The notes under the pieces: generated by a model
Seen by the model: only the letters and a program-made list of their open reading frames with translations
The model's database searches: none
Told to the model about the DNA's origin: nothing
NCBI GenBank assembly: GCA_900314975.1
Contig: OMXI01000028.1
Coordinates: 1-64,000, forward strand
DNA: 64,000 nucleotides
Reading direction: 5' to 3'
Source: an uncultured Eubacteriales bacterium
GTDB taxonomy: Bacteria; Bacillota; Clostridia; Oscillospirales; Ruminococcaceae
Shown: piece after piece, positions 8,346 through 16,064 of the stretch
Layout of the letters: each line of letters opens with the position of its first letter
How positions within the stretch are numbered: position 1 is the first letter of the stretch
Position numbers and translations under genes: made by a program

Positions 8346-10097
8346 ATGAATATCTATTCTGTTTTCAAACTGTGCGGCGGACTTGCGTTCTTTCTGTTCG
8401 GTATGTACATAATGTCCCAAAGCCTTGAAAAGATAGCAGGCGGAAAGCTTGAATCGACCCTTAAAAAGATGACCTCAAATCCTTTCAAGAGCCTTGCCCT
8501 CGGTGCAGGCATAACCATTGCTGTTCAGTCCTCGTCGGCTATGACGGTAATGCTCGTGGGACTTGTCAATTCGGGCATCATGCAGCTTGAACAGACGGTC
8601 GGTGTGATCATGGGTTCAAACATCGGTACAACTCTGACAGCATGGCTGCTCAGTACCGCAGGAATTAAGAGCGATAATGTGCTGATCTCAATGCTCAAAC
8701 CGGAGAATTTTGCTCCGATCGTTGCTCTTATCGGAATAATTATGATAATGATGAGCAAAAAGAAAAAGCGTCAGGACATCGGTACGATCATGGTGGGCTT
8801 TGCGGTGCTGATGTTTGGCATGGAGCTGATGAAGAACGCAGTATCGCCACTTGCAGAAATGGAAGGCTTCAGCAAACTTCTTGTTGCATTTAAAAACCCA
8901 CTTCTCAGCGTTCTGTTCGGTGCTGTGTTTACGGGTGTGATACAGTCCTCAGCGGCATCTGTAGGCATCTTGCAGGCTCTGGCGCTCACGGGAACTATCT
9001 CCTACACAATGGCGATACCTATCATTATGGGACAGAACATCGGCACCTGCGTGACGGCGCTGCTTTCTTCCATAGGTGTGAACAAGAACGCAAAGCGTGT
9101 AACGGTCGTTCATATGTCCTTCAACATCATCGGCACGGTAGTGTGTCTTACAGGCTTCTACGGGCTGGACGCTCTTATTCATTTCAGCTTTGTGGACAGA
9201 CCTATCGGCGTGGTGGAGATAGCAGCGGTACACTCGATATTCAATATCGTTACAACACTGATACTGCTCCCGTTCCAGAGCCAGCTTGTCAGCCTTGCGA
9301 AAAAGCTTATCTCCGACCACGGCGCAAAACAGGAAAATGTACTGCTGGATAAACGCCTGATATCCACACCGCCTCTTGCTGTTTCGCAATGCAGGGAAAA
9401 GACCGTAGAAATGGCACAGGGCGCAAAAGACGCTTTGCAGCAAGCGCTTGGAGCGGTGTTTGATTACTCGGACAAGGCGGCGGGCAGCGTTGAGGAAAAG
9501 GAGCAAAGACTTGACGATATGGAGGACAAGCTGTCTGCCTTCTTGCTGGAGCTTTCATCAGTGAGCCTTACCGACAGCGACAGCAGAATCGTTACCGAGC
9601 TTTTGCACAGTATCAGCGATTTTGAGCGTATCAGCGACCACGCCATAAACATTGTACAGATAGCTCAGGAGATGAAAAGCAACGACCAGAGCTTTTCGGA
9701 CAATGCAAGGAACGATTTTGCCACTCTCTTTGCTGCCCTTTCGGAAATATCCGAGCTGACTGTCAAGGCGTTTGCAGCCAACGACACGGACACAGCCCGA
9801 AATGTCGAGCCGCTGGAGGAGGTCATAGACTATCTGACCTCGGCTATCCGCGACAAGCATATCGCAAGGCTGCGAAGCGGAGAGTGCAGTCCCGAGCTTG
9901 GAGTGTATCTTTCCGACCTGCTGATAAACTGCGAGAGAGTTTCCGACCACTGCTCAAATATAGCGGTGTCGGTCATTCAGATATCAAACGCCGATATGAG
10001 CAGTCACGTGTATCTTAATGAACTCAAAGCAGAGCGTTCGCAGCAGTTTATTGATGCGTTCAACTCCTTCAATCAGAAGTACAGACTGTCTGCGTGA
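8346..10097 (+). CDS. Na+/phosphate cotransporter with C-terminal PhoU-like domain
   Basis: 583 residues. The membrane half (about 1-300) has the two Na/Pi repeats with their QSS signatures (AVQSSSAMTVM and VIQSSAASVGI) and matching GSNIGTT/GQNIGTC motifs. The C-terminal ~220 residues are a helical PhoU-like region (ERISDHAINI, ERVSDHCSNIA). It imports phosphate driven by Na+. The start at ATG 8346 is preferred over an upstream GTG because GGAGG lies just 5' of it. A PhoB/PhoR-type pair lies upstream in the same direction. Confidence 0.93.
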   Translation: MNIYSVFKLCGGLAFFLFGMYIMSQSLEKIAGGKLESTLKKMTSNPFKSLALGAGITIAVQSSSAMTVMLVGLVNSGIMQLEQTVGVIMGSNIGTTLTAWLLSTAGIKSDNVLISMLKPENFAPIVALIGIIMIMMSKKKKRQDIGTIMVGFAVLMFGMELMKNAVSPLAEMEGFSKLLVAFKNPLLSVLFGAVFTGVIQSSAASVGILQALALTGTISYTMAIPIIMGQNIGTCVTALLSSIGVNKNAKRVTVVHMSFNIIGTVVCLTGFYGLDALIHFSFVDRPIGVVEIAAVHSIFNIVTTLILLPFQSQLVSLAKKLISDHGAKQENVLLDKRLISTPPLAVSQCREKTVEMAQGAKDALQQALGAVFDYSDKAAGSVEEKEQRLDDMEDKLSAFLLELSSVSLTDSDSRIVTELLHSISDFERISDHAINIVQIAQEMKSNDQSFSDNARNDFATLFAALSEISELTVKAFAANDTDTARNVEPLEEVIDYLTSAIRDKHIARLRSGECSPELGVYLSDLLINCERVSDHCSNIAVSVIQISNADMSSHVYLNELKAERSQQFIDAFNSFNQKYRLSA

Positions 10098-10132
10098 GTA
10101 TTATCGGGACGGCAGCTTGTTTTATGCGGCAG

Positions 10133-10777
10133 TCAAACTATCTCAAAATGATTTTTCCTGCATCTGATAAGTCCGTTCCTTTGCATCTTGCTCAATTCGT
10201 TTGAAAGCACCGAGCGCTCGACATTAAGGTAGTCCGCAAGCTGCTGGCGGTCAAAGGGTATATCAAACTCACGGCTGTGCTTTTGCACGGCTGCGGTGTT
10301 CAGATATGCCATTACACGTCCTCGCACCTGTCTGGGTGCAGTATGAAAGCTCCTGCCTGACAGGTGCAGATTTTTTCTTGAGGTTATCATCACAAGGTTT
10401 GCAAGCAGCCTCGCTCTGATGCTTTCGCTGAGCCTGCCGAGCGACTTCATATCAAGCAAAATGACAGTGCAGTTCTCGCTGGCACAAACATCGACAAGCA
10501 TCGGCTCGCCGGGCAGCAGAGCGTAGCTTTCGGCAAAAAACTGTCCTTTGCCGACAAGGTTTAATATGGTGCGGTTGCCCCACATATCGTTGCTCTCAAT
10601 CGTCACGCTGCCTGCTGTCACAAAGCAAAGCGTACTGATAGTATCTCCCGAATGGAATATCATCACGCCTTTTCTGAACTTCTTTTCCCTTGCATTCAGA
10701 GATGAGAGCAAGTCGTTTACCTCGGTTTCATCAAAGCCCTTGAACAGCAGCGAGCTGCTTAAAACTGAAATATCCAT
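10133..10777 (-). CDS. Crp/Fnr family transcriptional regulator
   Basis: 214 residues. The N-terminal cyclic-nucleotide-like beta roll (about 15-125; RKGVMIFHSGD...) lacks an FNR-type N-terminal Cys cluster. The C-terminal winged helix holds the HTH (FDRQQLADYLNVERSVLSNELSKM). GGAGG precedes ATG 10777. It is divergent from a ferredoxin gene, with a perfect palindrome in the shared promoter region. In other Clostridia such regulators neighbour this ferredoxin type and Hcp and respond to nitrosative or redox stress. That role here is inference. Confidence 0.9.
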   Translation of the reverse strand: MDISVLSSSLLFKGFDETEVNDLLSSLNAREKKFRKGVMIFHSGDTISTLCFVTAGSVTIESNDMWGNRTILNLVGKGQFFAESYALLPGEPMLVDVCASENCTVILLDMKSLGRLSESIRARLLANLVMITSRKNLHLSGRSFHTAPRQVRGRVMAYLNTAAVQKHSREFDIPFDRQQLADYLNVERSVLSNELSKMQRNGLIRCRKNHFEIV

Positions 10778-10789
10778 AAAGCCTCCAAA

Positions 10790-10807
10790 ATGTTGTAATT
10801 ACAACAT
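10790..10807. promoter_or_regulatory. Palindromic operator for the Crp/Fnr regulator, with ferredoxin promoter
   Basis: Perfect 18-bp palindrome ATGTTGTAATTACAACAT between the divergent genes. The ferredoxin -10 box TATAAT lies at 10823-10828, so the palindrome covers its -35 region. It is also just upstream of the regulator's RBS, which suggests control of both genes. Confidence 0.75.
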
Positions 10808-10862
10808 ACTTTTTGTTTTGATTATAATATAATGGACACAGAAAGTCAAGGAGGTACGGCTT

Positions 10863-11555
10863 ATGATACGTAAAATAATCGAGATAAACGAAGAAAAATG
10901 CAACGGCTGCGGGCTTTGTGCAAAGGCTTGCCACGAGGGAGCTATCGCTGTTGTTGACGGCAAGGCAAAGCTTATGCGTGACGATTTCTGCGACGGATTC
11001 GGCGACTGTCTGCCTGCCTGTCCGATGGACGCTATCCGCTTTGTTGAGCGTGAAGCGGCAGCTTATGACGAAAAAGCGGTGCAGGAACACAAGCAGAAAA
11101 AAACCGCATGCACGGGATTTACCTGCCCGGGTTCAGCACTGCGGAGCTTTGCTCCTAAGCAGGATAACAGCGGTGTGCGTGTGAACAGCTGTCTGAGGCA
11201 GTTCCCTGTACAGATAAAACTGCTCCCGACAAATGCTCCCTACTTTGACGGGGCTGATCTGCTTATCGCTGCGGATTGCACGGCATACGCCTACGGAAAC
11301 TTCCACCACGATTTCATCAGAGGCAAAATTACTCTTATTGGCTGCCCGAAGCTTGATGCTGTGGACTATTCCGAGAAGCTGACGGAGATATTCACAAACA
11401 ACGATATAAAGAGTATCACACTCACAAGAATGACTGTGCCTTGCTGCGGCGGGCTTGAAATGGCTGTGAAAAAAGCTATCGCTGCAAGCGGTAAGGATAT
11501 CCCACTGACAATTACCGTGATATCACCCGACGGAGAGATAGCTGAAAACAGATAA
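10863..11555 (+). CDS. 4Fe-4S ferredoxin-domain protein
   Basis: 230 residues. N-terminal cluster site C-NG-C-GL-C-AKA-C at about 16-26; second site with the spacing seen in this family (FCDGFGDCLPACPMDAI, about 42-58). The remaining ~170 residues form a domain with several Cys (CLRQFP, DCTAYAYG, GCPKLD, VPCCGGLE) as in the Clostridial ferredoxin family that accompanies hydroxylamine reductase genes. It is likely an electron carrier in a redox-stress response. GGAGGT lies upstream of ATG 10863. The Crp/Fnr gene is divergent; no hcp gene is seen downstream. Confidence 0.85.
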   Translation: MIRKIIEINEEKCNGCGLCAKACHEGAIAVVDGKAKLMRDDFCDGFGDCLPACPMDAIRFVEREAAAYDEKAVQEHKQKKTACTGFTCPGSALRSFAPKQDNSGVRVNSCLRQFPVQIKLLPTNAPYFDGADLLIAADCTAYAYGNFHHDFIRGKITLIGCPKLDAVDYSEKLTEIFTNNDIKSITLTRMTVPCCGGLEMAVKKAIAASGKDIPLTITVISPDGEIAENR

Positions 11556-12052
11556 TACGTATTTCAGCAAGAGCATTGTCCCATCAGCTCAACACCCAGA
11601 TAACACCCAATAAAAAACCGTGAGAGCAGCGTCCACACACAAGCTCTCACAGTTAACTTTTGGGGGTAATGTCCATAGTAAAGTCCATAAAGCTGTTTTT
11701 GGCAAAAAAAGAACTCGCAAACAGCGTGTTTGCGAGCTTTTCATTTATGCGGCAAACGGGACTTGAACAGCGTCCGAGGGCTTTTCAAAGTCCTTCAAAT
11801 AGCGCAAAATCGGCGGTTTTGCGAGGTTTCCCGATTGCCTGCCTGTTGTGATCTCTGCTGACTTTCAGCCAGATTAAAAACCGATAAGCGTCAAATAAAC
11901 GTCAAGGTGCAGGAGGTACAAACAGTCATAACATATCTGAACATCAGCCGTTTTTCGAGGCAATAATGGTCAGGATTTTTGCGATCTAAGGTCATTTTTG
12001 AAATGAAACAGCGAGCATTTTTTCTTCACTCAAATGGCTATTTTACCATAAG
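11556..12052. other. Gene-free stretch around att repeat 1
   Basis: Holds an 8-bp-stem hairpin (GTGAGAGC...GCTCTCAC, about 11619-11650), left arm repeats (GTCCAT twice, 11671-11688), the 66-bp att core (11702-11767) and right arm repeats (AAGCGTCAAATAAACGTCAA, about 11885-11905). No convincing gene is seen. Confidence 0.7.
11702..11767. repeat. 66-bp att core repeat, copy 1
   Basis: Repeated at 39876-39941 and 49894-49959. Read on the minus strand it starts like a tRNA T-loop and 3' end (TTCAAGTCCCGTTTGCCGCA), followed by a hairpin of CTCGCAAAC type and a T run. This fits an integration site at the 3' end of a tRNA gene with its terminator. The rest of a tRNA is absent here. Confidence 0.8.
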
Positions 12053-12997
12053 CTATTTCAGCGGCGGAAGCGAATGGATATCATAGTTATCGTAGTAGAT
12101 ATCGAACGCTGTTTTTACGTCGCCTGACAGCTCGATGAGCGCACCTGCCTGGAACATTGCCGAAAGCGAACCGGAGGGCGCTTTCCACGCAGCGTTTGAA
12201 ACCACCTCAAGCTTTTCGCTGCCGGCTTCGCTTGCACGCAGGATCGACACTGCCCTGAACAGCAGCTCTCCCGTTGCGATGTGATAGTCGCTCGAAACGA
12301 TAGCCAGCTTTTTTACCGAGGTGTATTTCGATGTCAGTATATCGTAGGTAAATATTGCATTCTGCGCCGTTGTTATCGAGTTATCCTCGATGATGATGCG
12401 CTTTTTGTCTATCCCTTGCTGCTCTAACCACTTTGCCATTTCGCCTGCTTCCGATGCAGCTTCGTTTTCCGATGCAGTGCCGCCGCCGGTGCAGACAATG
12501 TACGCCTTGGGGTACTTTTTCGCACTGTTCAGGGCGACGGTCAGGCGCTGTATCAGCTCGTCCTTCATCGTGCCGTCGGGATTGAGCTGAAAGCCGAGGA
12601 CGACTATGCAAAGCTCGTCCGTATCAGGCAGTCCGTCGGGGAGAACATCGTAATTAAGATGTTTGCCAAGGTCGTCCGATGTCCAGATGTCCATTATGTT
12701 TTTCCAGCGTTTGCCCGCAGATGTGTCGCAGGCAGAAAGCTCACCGAGCAGGGTGTCTATCTTATCCTTTGCCTCAGATCCGTAGCTTCCGTAGTCAACG
12801 ACCATTTCCTCGACTATCTTATCCACACCCCTTTGGTCTGACGAGGTATGTGATAAGTCGGCAGAAGATGGGGCTGCGGAGCTTTCGCCTGAATCTTTGG
12901 ACGAGCTGCTTGCACAGCCTGTGAGTTGAACGCACAGACACAGGGCGAGCAGAAATGATATAAAATGTATATGTGGTTTTCGTTTCAATGGGTACAC
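12053..12997 (-). CDS. Lipoprotein with YdcF/DUF218 domain
   Basis: About 314 residues. N-terminal signal with lipobox LTGC (LALCLCVQLTGCASSSS), then a Ser-rich linker and a DUF218 domain from about residue 128 (CIVVLGFQLNPDG, then CTGGGTASENEAASEA, then SITTAQNA and VSSDYHI). DUF218 proteins such as YdcF and SanA are linked to envelope functions; the exact reaction is not known. The start is uncertain: GTG 12997 or TTG 12988, the latter better spaced from AGGCGG. It is the first gene inside element A after its left end. Confidence 0.82.
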   Translation of the reverse strand: MYPLKRKPHIHFISFLLALCLCVQLTGCASSSSKDSGESSAAPSSADLSHTSSDQRGVDKIVEEMVVDYGSYGSEAKDKIDTLLGELSACDTSAGKRWKNIMDIWTSDDLGKHLNYDVLPDGLPDTDELCIVVLGFQLNPDGTMKDELIQRLTVALNSAKKYPKAYIVCTGGGTASENEAASEAGEMAKWLEQQGIDKKRIIIEDNSITTAQNAIFTYDILTSKYTSVKKLAIVSSDYHIATGELLFRAVSILRASEAGSEKLEVVSNAAWKAPSGSLSAMFQAGALIELSGDVKTAFDIYYDNYDIHSLPPLK

Positions 12998-13220
12998 CGC
13001 CTGTTCGTTGTGATAATACTATTATAGCACAATTTGGCGGCAAGTTCAAGAGAAAGATCCCTGTCAGGCAAGATGTTAAAACAGAAGCGATGCCTTTTTC
13101 CTTTCGTTCGATCTCCTCGGAGACCGTGTTATCAAGAGTATAATTTCCGCCCGAAATTACTATGCGTCTGCCCTCGACCAGAGCATCTGCGAGCGTCAGC
13201 GCTTGGAAGAACAGCACTCT

Positions 13221-13839
13221 TTACTTTGAGTAGAATCTCTGGTTTCTGCTTGTCGGTTTATCCGGTATCTCCATAAACAATTTGCCCTGCTCAACGAGTG
13301 GGATAACATACTTATTGATAGCATAAGTTGCAGATCTTATCCCAAGAAATTCAGTGATCTCTTTTCGGCTGCGTGGTGTTTTACAAAATTGCTCAAGGGT
13401 AGGCTTATCCGCATTATTCTCCTGCATTTTTGCTTCTTCTTTAAGATGGAACGTAACGCAGAACTCACCACGGATAACTGCAAACTCAGGCTGAGGTAAA
13501 CCATGCTGTTCAAGTTCGTTCCTTATTGTAGGGATACCGCTGTAACGATTCTCTGTAACACCCATAAGCTCCAGAGCCGTGGCAAGTACAGGATTTCTTG
13601 TATCAGGCTGTGTTTTACCGAGGGCATCAAGAGTTAATCTGCCATACAGACCACCCGGATTTTTGATCTCAAGCCTGTCACTGAACACCATTATCTGAAT
13701 CGGCATACCCTCTGTGTGAATACTGTAATCACGGTGAACAAGAGCATTCAGTATTGCTGCGCTTGACTTCTATCGTCTGAAACTCTGCTTTGACATTTAC
13801 TATTTTCTCAACAAGTTCCTTCAATCCTGCTTCATTCAT
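13221..13839 (-). pseudogene. AlbA_2/Schlafen-type ATP-binding regulator, internally deleted
   Basis: The 5' end starts at ATG 13839 (AGGTG upstream) and encodes the AlbA_2 beginning (MNEAGLKELVEKIVNVKAEF). After ~30 codons the frame changes into the middle of the family (AAILNALVHRDYSIHTEG, then SDRLEIKNPGGLYG), followed by the C-terminal winged helix (FCKTPRSRKEITEFLGI...). About 800 bp of the usual gene is therefore missing through an out-of-frame deletion. The upstream 21-bp repeat array probably served as its operator. A related C-terminal fragment lies at 54947-55216. Confidence 0.8.
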
Positions 13840-13855
13840 TGAAATCACCTCTTTT

Positions 13856-14037
13856 GATTTTAAGTTTAGCACAAGAAACTTAAAATATCAAGAAAAGATT
13901 TAAAGTTTAAAGGTGTAGATTTTAAGTTTTAAGGTCGAAATTTAAAGTTTCAAACGAATATTTTAAGTTTTAGAGTCGGAATTTTAAGTTTTCAAAGTAA
14001 AATTTAAGGTTTCGAGGGTGCATTTTAAGTTTTAAAC
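13856..14037. repeat. Array of 21-bp AT-rich tandem repeats
   Basis: Six clear units of exactly 21 bp start at 13897, 13918, 13939, 13960, 13981 and 14002, each containing a form of ATTTTAAGTTTTAA. A partial unit lies at 14023, and two weaker units at 13856 and 13877. Units are two helical turns apart, so bound proteins would line up on one DNA face. It lies just upstream of the broken AlbA gene and touches the 3' end of the phosphoesterase gene. Confidence 0.85.
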
Positions 14038-14727
14038 CCCGAACACGGCAATGTCCTCAAAAAGAACACTGACCTTGTCGATCTTCTTATTGGTATGATA
14101 GTGTCCGCAGTACCACTTCTTGTATTCTACGTTCTCCTCTATCTTGTCAAGCCACTGCTCCGTTGATTTATCAACTTTAGATTGGTCGATGCCGGACAGG
14201 AACACCTCTGTCGGTTCGTACTTCAGCGGCGTGGTATGACTGAGAATAACATCGATCTTATTGTCCCTATCAGCAAGAGCCTTTTCAACACGAGCCTTTA
14301 TCTCGTCGCTCGGCTGCTCGTCTGCCCACCAGCCCCAACCGTTTTCAAGGCGATACTCCTTGTCCACACTGTATGCACCGCCGATAGTGATCGCACTTAT
14401 GCCGTCAAGGACGTACACCTCGCCGTCCTTTGCAAACAGGATATTGTGGAACTCGTTCTCACGGTAGACCGTACCGCCCTGCCACTGCACCTCTTTGTAT
14501 GTGTCGATGTTCTGCGACCGCATCTCGTGATTGCCGTGAATGCAAAAGAGTGTTATCGGCAGAAAGTAAAGCATCGCTTTCAGCTTCCGGTCTCTCTTTC
14601 CGCCATAGTAGTTGATACCTGCGTCACCGAGGATAATAAGAATGTCGTCCTCTGTTGTTTCAAACCTGCGGCAGAACTCATGCACCCGCCTGAAATCGCC
14701 GTGTGTGTCACCTGTAATGTAGATCAT
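14032..14727 (-). CDS. Calcineurin-like metallophosphoesterase
   Basis: 231 residues with the metal-binding blocks in order: GDTHGD (6-11), GDAG (about 35), GNHE (about 66), a later SHTTP, and GHYH near the C-terminus. It would hydrolyse a phosphoester; the substrate is unknown. AGGAGAG precedes ATG 14727, and a strong promoter lies ~30 bp upstream. Related single-domain phosphoesterases are common cargo on Firmicute elements. The last codons overlap the 21-bp repeat array. Confidence 0.9.
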   Translation of the reverse strand: MIYITGDTHGDFRRVHEFCRRFETTEDDILIILGDAGINYYGGKRDRKLKAMLYFLPITLFCIHGNHEMRSQNIDTYKEVQWQGGTVYRENEFHNILFAKDGEVYVLDGISAITIGGAYSVDKEYRLENGWGWWADEQPSDEIKARVEKALADRDNKIDVILSHTTPLKYEPTEVFLSGIDQSKVDKSTEQWLDKIEENVEYKKWYCGHYHTNKKIDKVSVLFEDIAVFGV

Positions 14728-14757
14728 AGTGTTCTCTCCTGTTATTATATTTGTGTT

Positions 14758-14786
14758 AGTATACCTCTTTGTGCGGAGATTGTCAA
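14758..14786 (-). promoter_or_regulatory. Promoter of the phosphoesterase gene
   Basis: Minus strand: TTGACA (14786-14781), 17-nt spacer, TATACT (14763-14758). A ~34-bp near-copy of this promoter lies at 15772-15800. Confidence 0.75.
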
Positions 14787-14887
14787 GCAGTTTGTGTCAG
14801 CATCGTTGACATCGCTTTTAACAAACAATGCTGACAATGAAAGCAATGTGCAAAAAATGCACATTCCAAATACTGATAGGTGGTCCG

Positions 14888-14980
14888 TCAACTGTCGCAA
14901 AATTTGCAACAGTTCAAAAAGAGATCGGACTAAAAACAGACTCAGTTGTTGCAGAATTCGCAACAACTCAAAACGAGTGA
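14888..14980 (+). pseudogene. Remnant resembling the RhuM signature, tandem
   Basis: A short frame ending at TGA 14978-14980 encodes TVAKFATVQKE and, 66 bp on, VVAEFATTQNE. These match the signature that the RhuM-family gene at 56764 carries as TVRKFRTVQ. At DNA level each is an inverted repeat (for example GTTGTTGC...GCAACAAC). No start or remaining domain is present, so it is a fragment or a palindromic repeat. Confidence 0.45.
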
Positions 14981-15044
14981 AGCTTTGCAGAATTGACATA
15001 ACAGCAGCGATGTGCTATGATATACACAGCACTGAATGGTGCAA

Positions 15045-15185
15045 AACAAACGGCAAAGATAAAAACGCAACGAGTATCATTCCGTTATTCCAGAGCCGGT
15101 AGGTAGCCCGGCCGTCTTATCGCTCGATAAGGTAAGTAACCCTCCCCTCCGGGTCGTCCGTTCTTTGTCCACAGCATTTTCAGGA
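15045..15185 (+). ncRNA. Probable yjdF-motif riboswitch leader
   Basis: The ~140-nt leader of the YjdF gene has several short GC-rich helices and the blocks GCCGGTAGGTAGCCC and GGTAAGTAACCCTCCCC, which I recognise from the yjdF RNA motif (an azaaromatic-compound sensor in Firmicutes). It ends at the RBS (AGGAGGG). In other species it controls yjdF translation or transcription. Boundaries are approximate and no covariance model was run. Confidence 0.65.
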
Positions 15186-15194
15186 GGGAATGAT

Positions 15195-15611
15195 ATGGAC
15201 AAGACAAACGGTATGCTGACGGTATTCTTCGAGGAGCCTTTCTGGGTGGGAGTCTTTGAGCTGACCGAGAACGGAATGCTCTCGGCGGCAAAGGTGACAT
15301 TCGGCACTGAACCAAAGGACGGCGAGGTTTTTGAATATATCCTGAAGCATTACTACGAGTTGAAGTTCAGTCCGGCTGTAGAGACAAAAACAAAGCGGAC
15401 TGCGGACAATCCAAAGCGCAGACAGAGGCAGGCACACAAACAGCTTGCTGTTCATGGCACGGGGACAAAGTCGCAGCAAGCGCTGAAGCTCATGCAGGAG
15501 GCAATGAAGACCGAACGCAGGCAGATCACTAAAGAGCAGCGTGAAGCGGAAAAGCAGCGGCAGTTTGAGTTCAGACAGCAAAAACGCAGGGAGAAACACA
15601 AGGGACACTGA
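15195..15611 (+). CDS. YjdF family protein
   Basis: 138 residues from ATG 15195 (AGGAGGGAATGAT upstream). The N-terminal half is typical: MLTVFFEEPFWVGVFE..., then VTFGTEPKDGEVFEYILKHY and F-S-P-A-V. The C-terminal third is a very basic Lys/Arg/Gln-rich tail (KRRQRQAHKQ ... KEQREAEKQRQFEFRQQKRREKHK), usual for this family. Its biochemical role is unknown; its leader RNA suggests a response to planar azaaromatic compounds. A terminator follows. Confidence 0.92.
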   Translation: MDKTNGMLTVFFEEPFWVGVFELTENGMLSAAKVTFGTEPKDGEVFEYILKHYYELKFSPAVETKTKRTADNPKRRQRQAHKQLAVHGTGTKSQQALKLMQEAMKTERRQITKEQREAEKQRQFEFRQQKRREKHKGH

Positions 15612-15675
15612 CCTTTGTTCTGCCTGACAGCAAATGACCCGACACCTTGATTGGTGCCGGGTTTTGTGTTTATAA
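15607..15675 (+). terminator. yjdF terminator within a 66-bp repeat
   Basis: Hairpin CCCGACACC...GGTGCCGGG followed by TTTTG. The whole segment, including the flank ACCTTTGTTCTGC, is repeated at about 19567-19635, where no yjdF gene stands. Confidence 0.75.
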
Positions 15676-15771
15676 GGCCATCAAAAGAGGTGCCTGAAAT
15701 ACGCTAACTAAGTGGCGGATGTTACAACTTAGTCCGTAACTTGGTCTGTATGCTCCCTCCTTTGTTGTGTC

Positions 15772-15800
15772 AGTATACCTCTTTGTGCACAGATTGTCAA
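15772..15800 (-). promoter_or_regulatory. Orphan promoter copy
   Basis: Near-copy of the phosphoesterase promoter, including the flanks. Reading minus it meets AAAGGAGGG but no open frame, so the gene it served has been lost. Confidence 0.6.
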
Positions 15801-15879
15801 GTTAAAATCAGCACAGACATTAATTCAGATGGTTCAATTATAGATAGCAGATCAAGGTTTTGTTCTCGATAAAGCTTGA

Positions 15880-15908
15880 TTGACTACATTAACCAAAAGT
15901 GGTATAAT
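15880..15908 (+). promoter_or_regulatory. Promoter of the XRE regulator
   Basis: TTGACT (15880-15885), 17-nt spacer with ACCAAAAGTGG, TATAAT (15903-15908). It closely resembles the promoter of the dynamin operon (25338-25366), where the spacer holds ACCAAAAATGTGG. Confidence 0.7.
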
Positions 15909-16064
15909 ACCTATAATAGAAATCCGTCCCCATTCATAGCGACTGATTGAAGTCCTTGCTTTCTTTCAGTTTTCAATGAGACGAGTGTCATGGAAACAAG
16001 CTCATATATTATCTAACACTATAATGATAGTACCAGTTATAACTGAAAGGTGGTTTGAACAGCA

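Larger units (their letters stand above)
15612..16064. other. Gene-free stretch between yjdF and the XRE gene
   Basis: Contains the repeated terminator, an orphan minus-strand promoter copy (TTGACA-17-TATACT, 15800-15772) followed by an RBS-like AAAGGAGGG but no start codon, the XRE promoter (15880-15908) and a 12-bp palindrome CAGTTATAACTG near 16034. Confidence 0.65.

Noticed and set aside
11702-11767. A tRNA gene on the minus strand at the att cores
   Set aside because: Only the T-loop and acceptor 3' half are present in all three copies; the sequence to the right differs between copies and cannot form the rest of a tRNA.
13856-14037. A CRISPR array
   Set aside because: The repeats are contiguous 21-bp units with no unique spacers and there are no cas genes.
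14182-15102. A long plus-strand frame opposite the phosphoesterase
   Set aside because: It is antisense to a clear metallophosphoesterase and has no domain or RBS.
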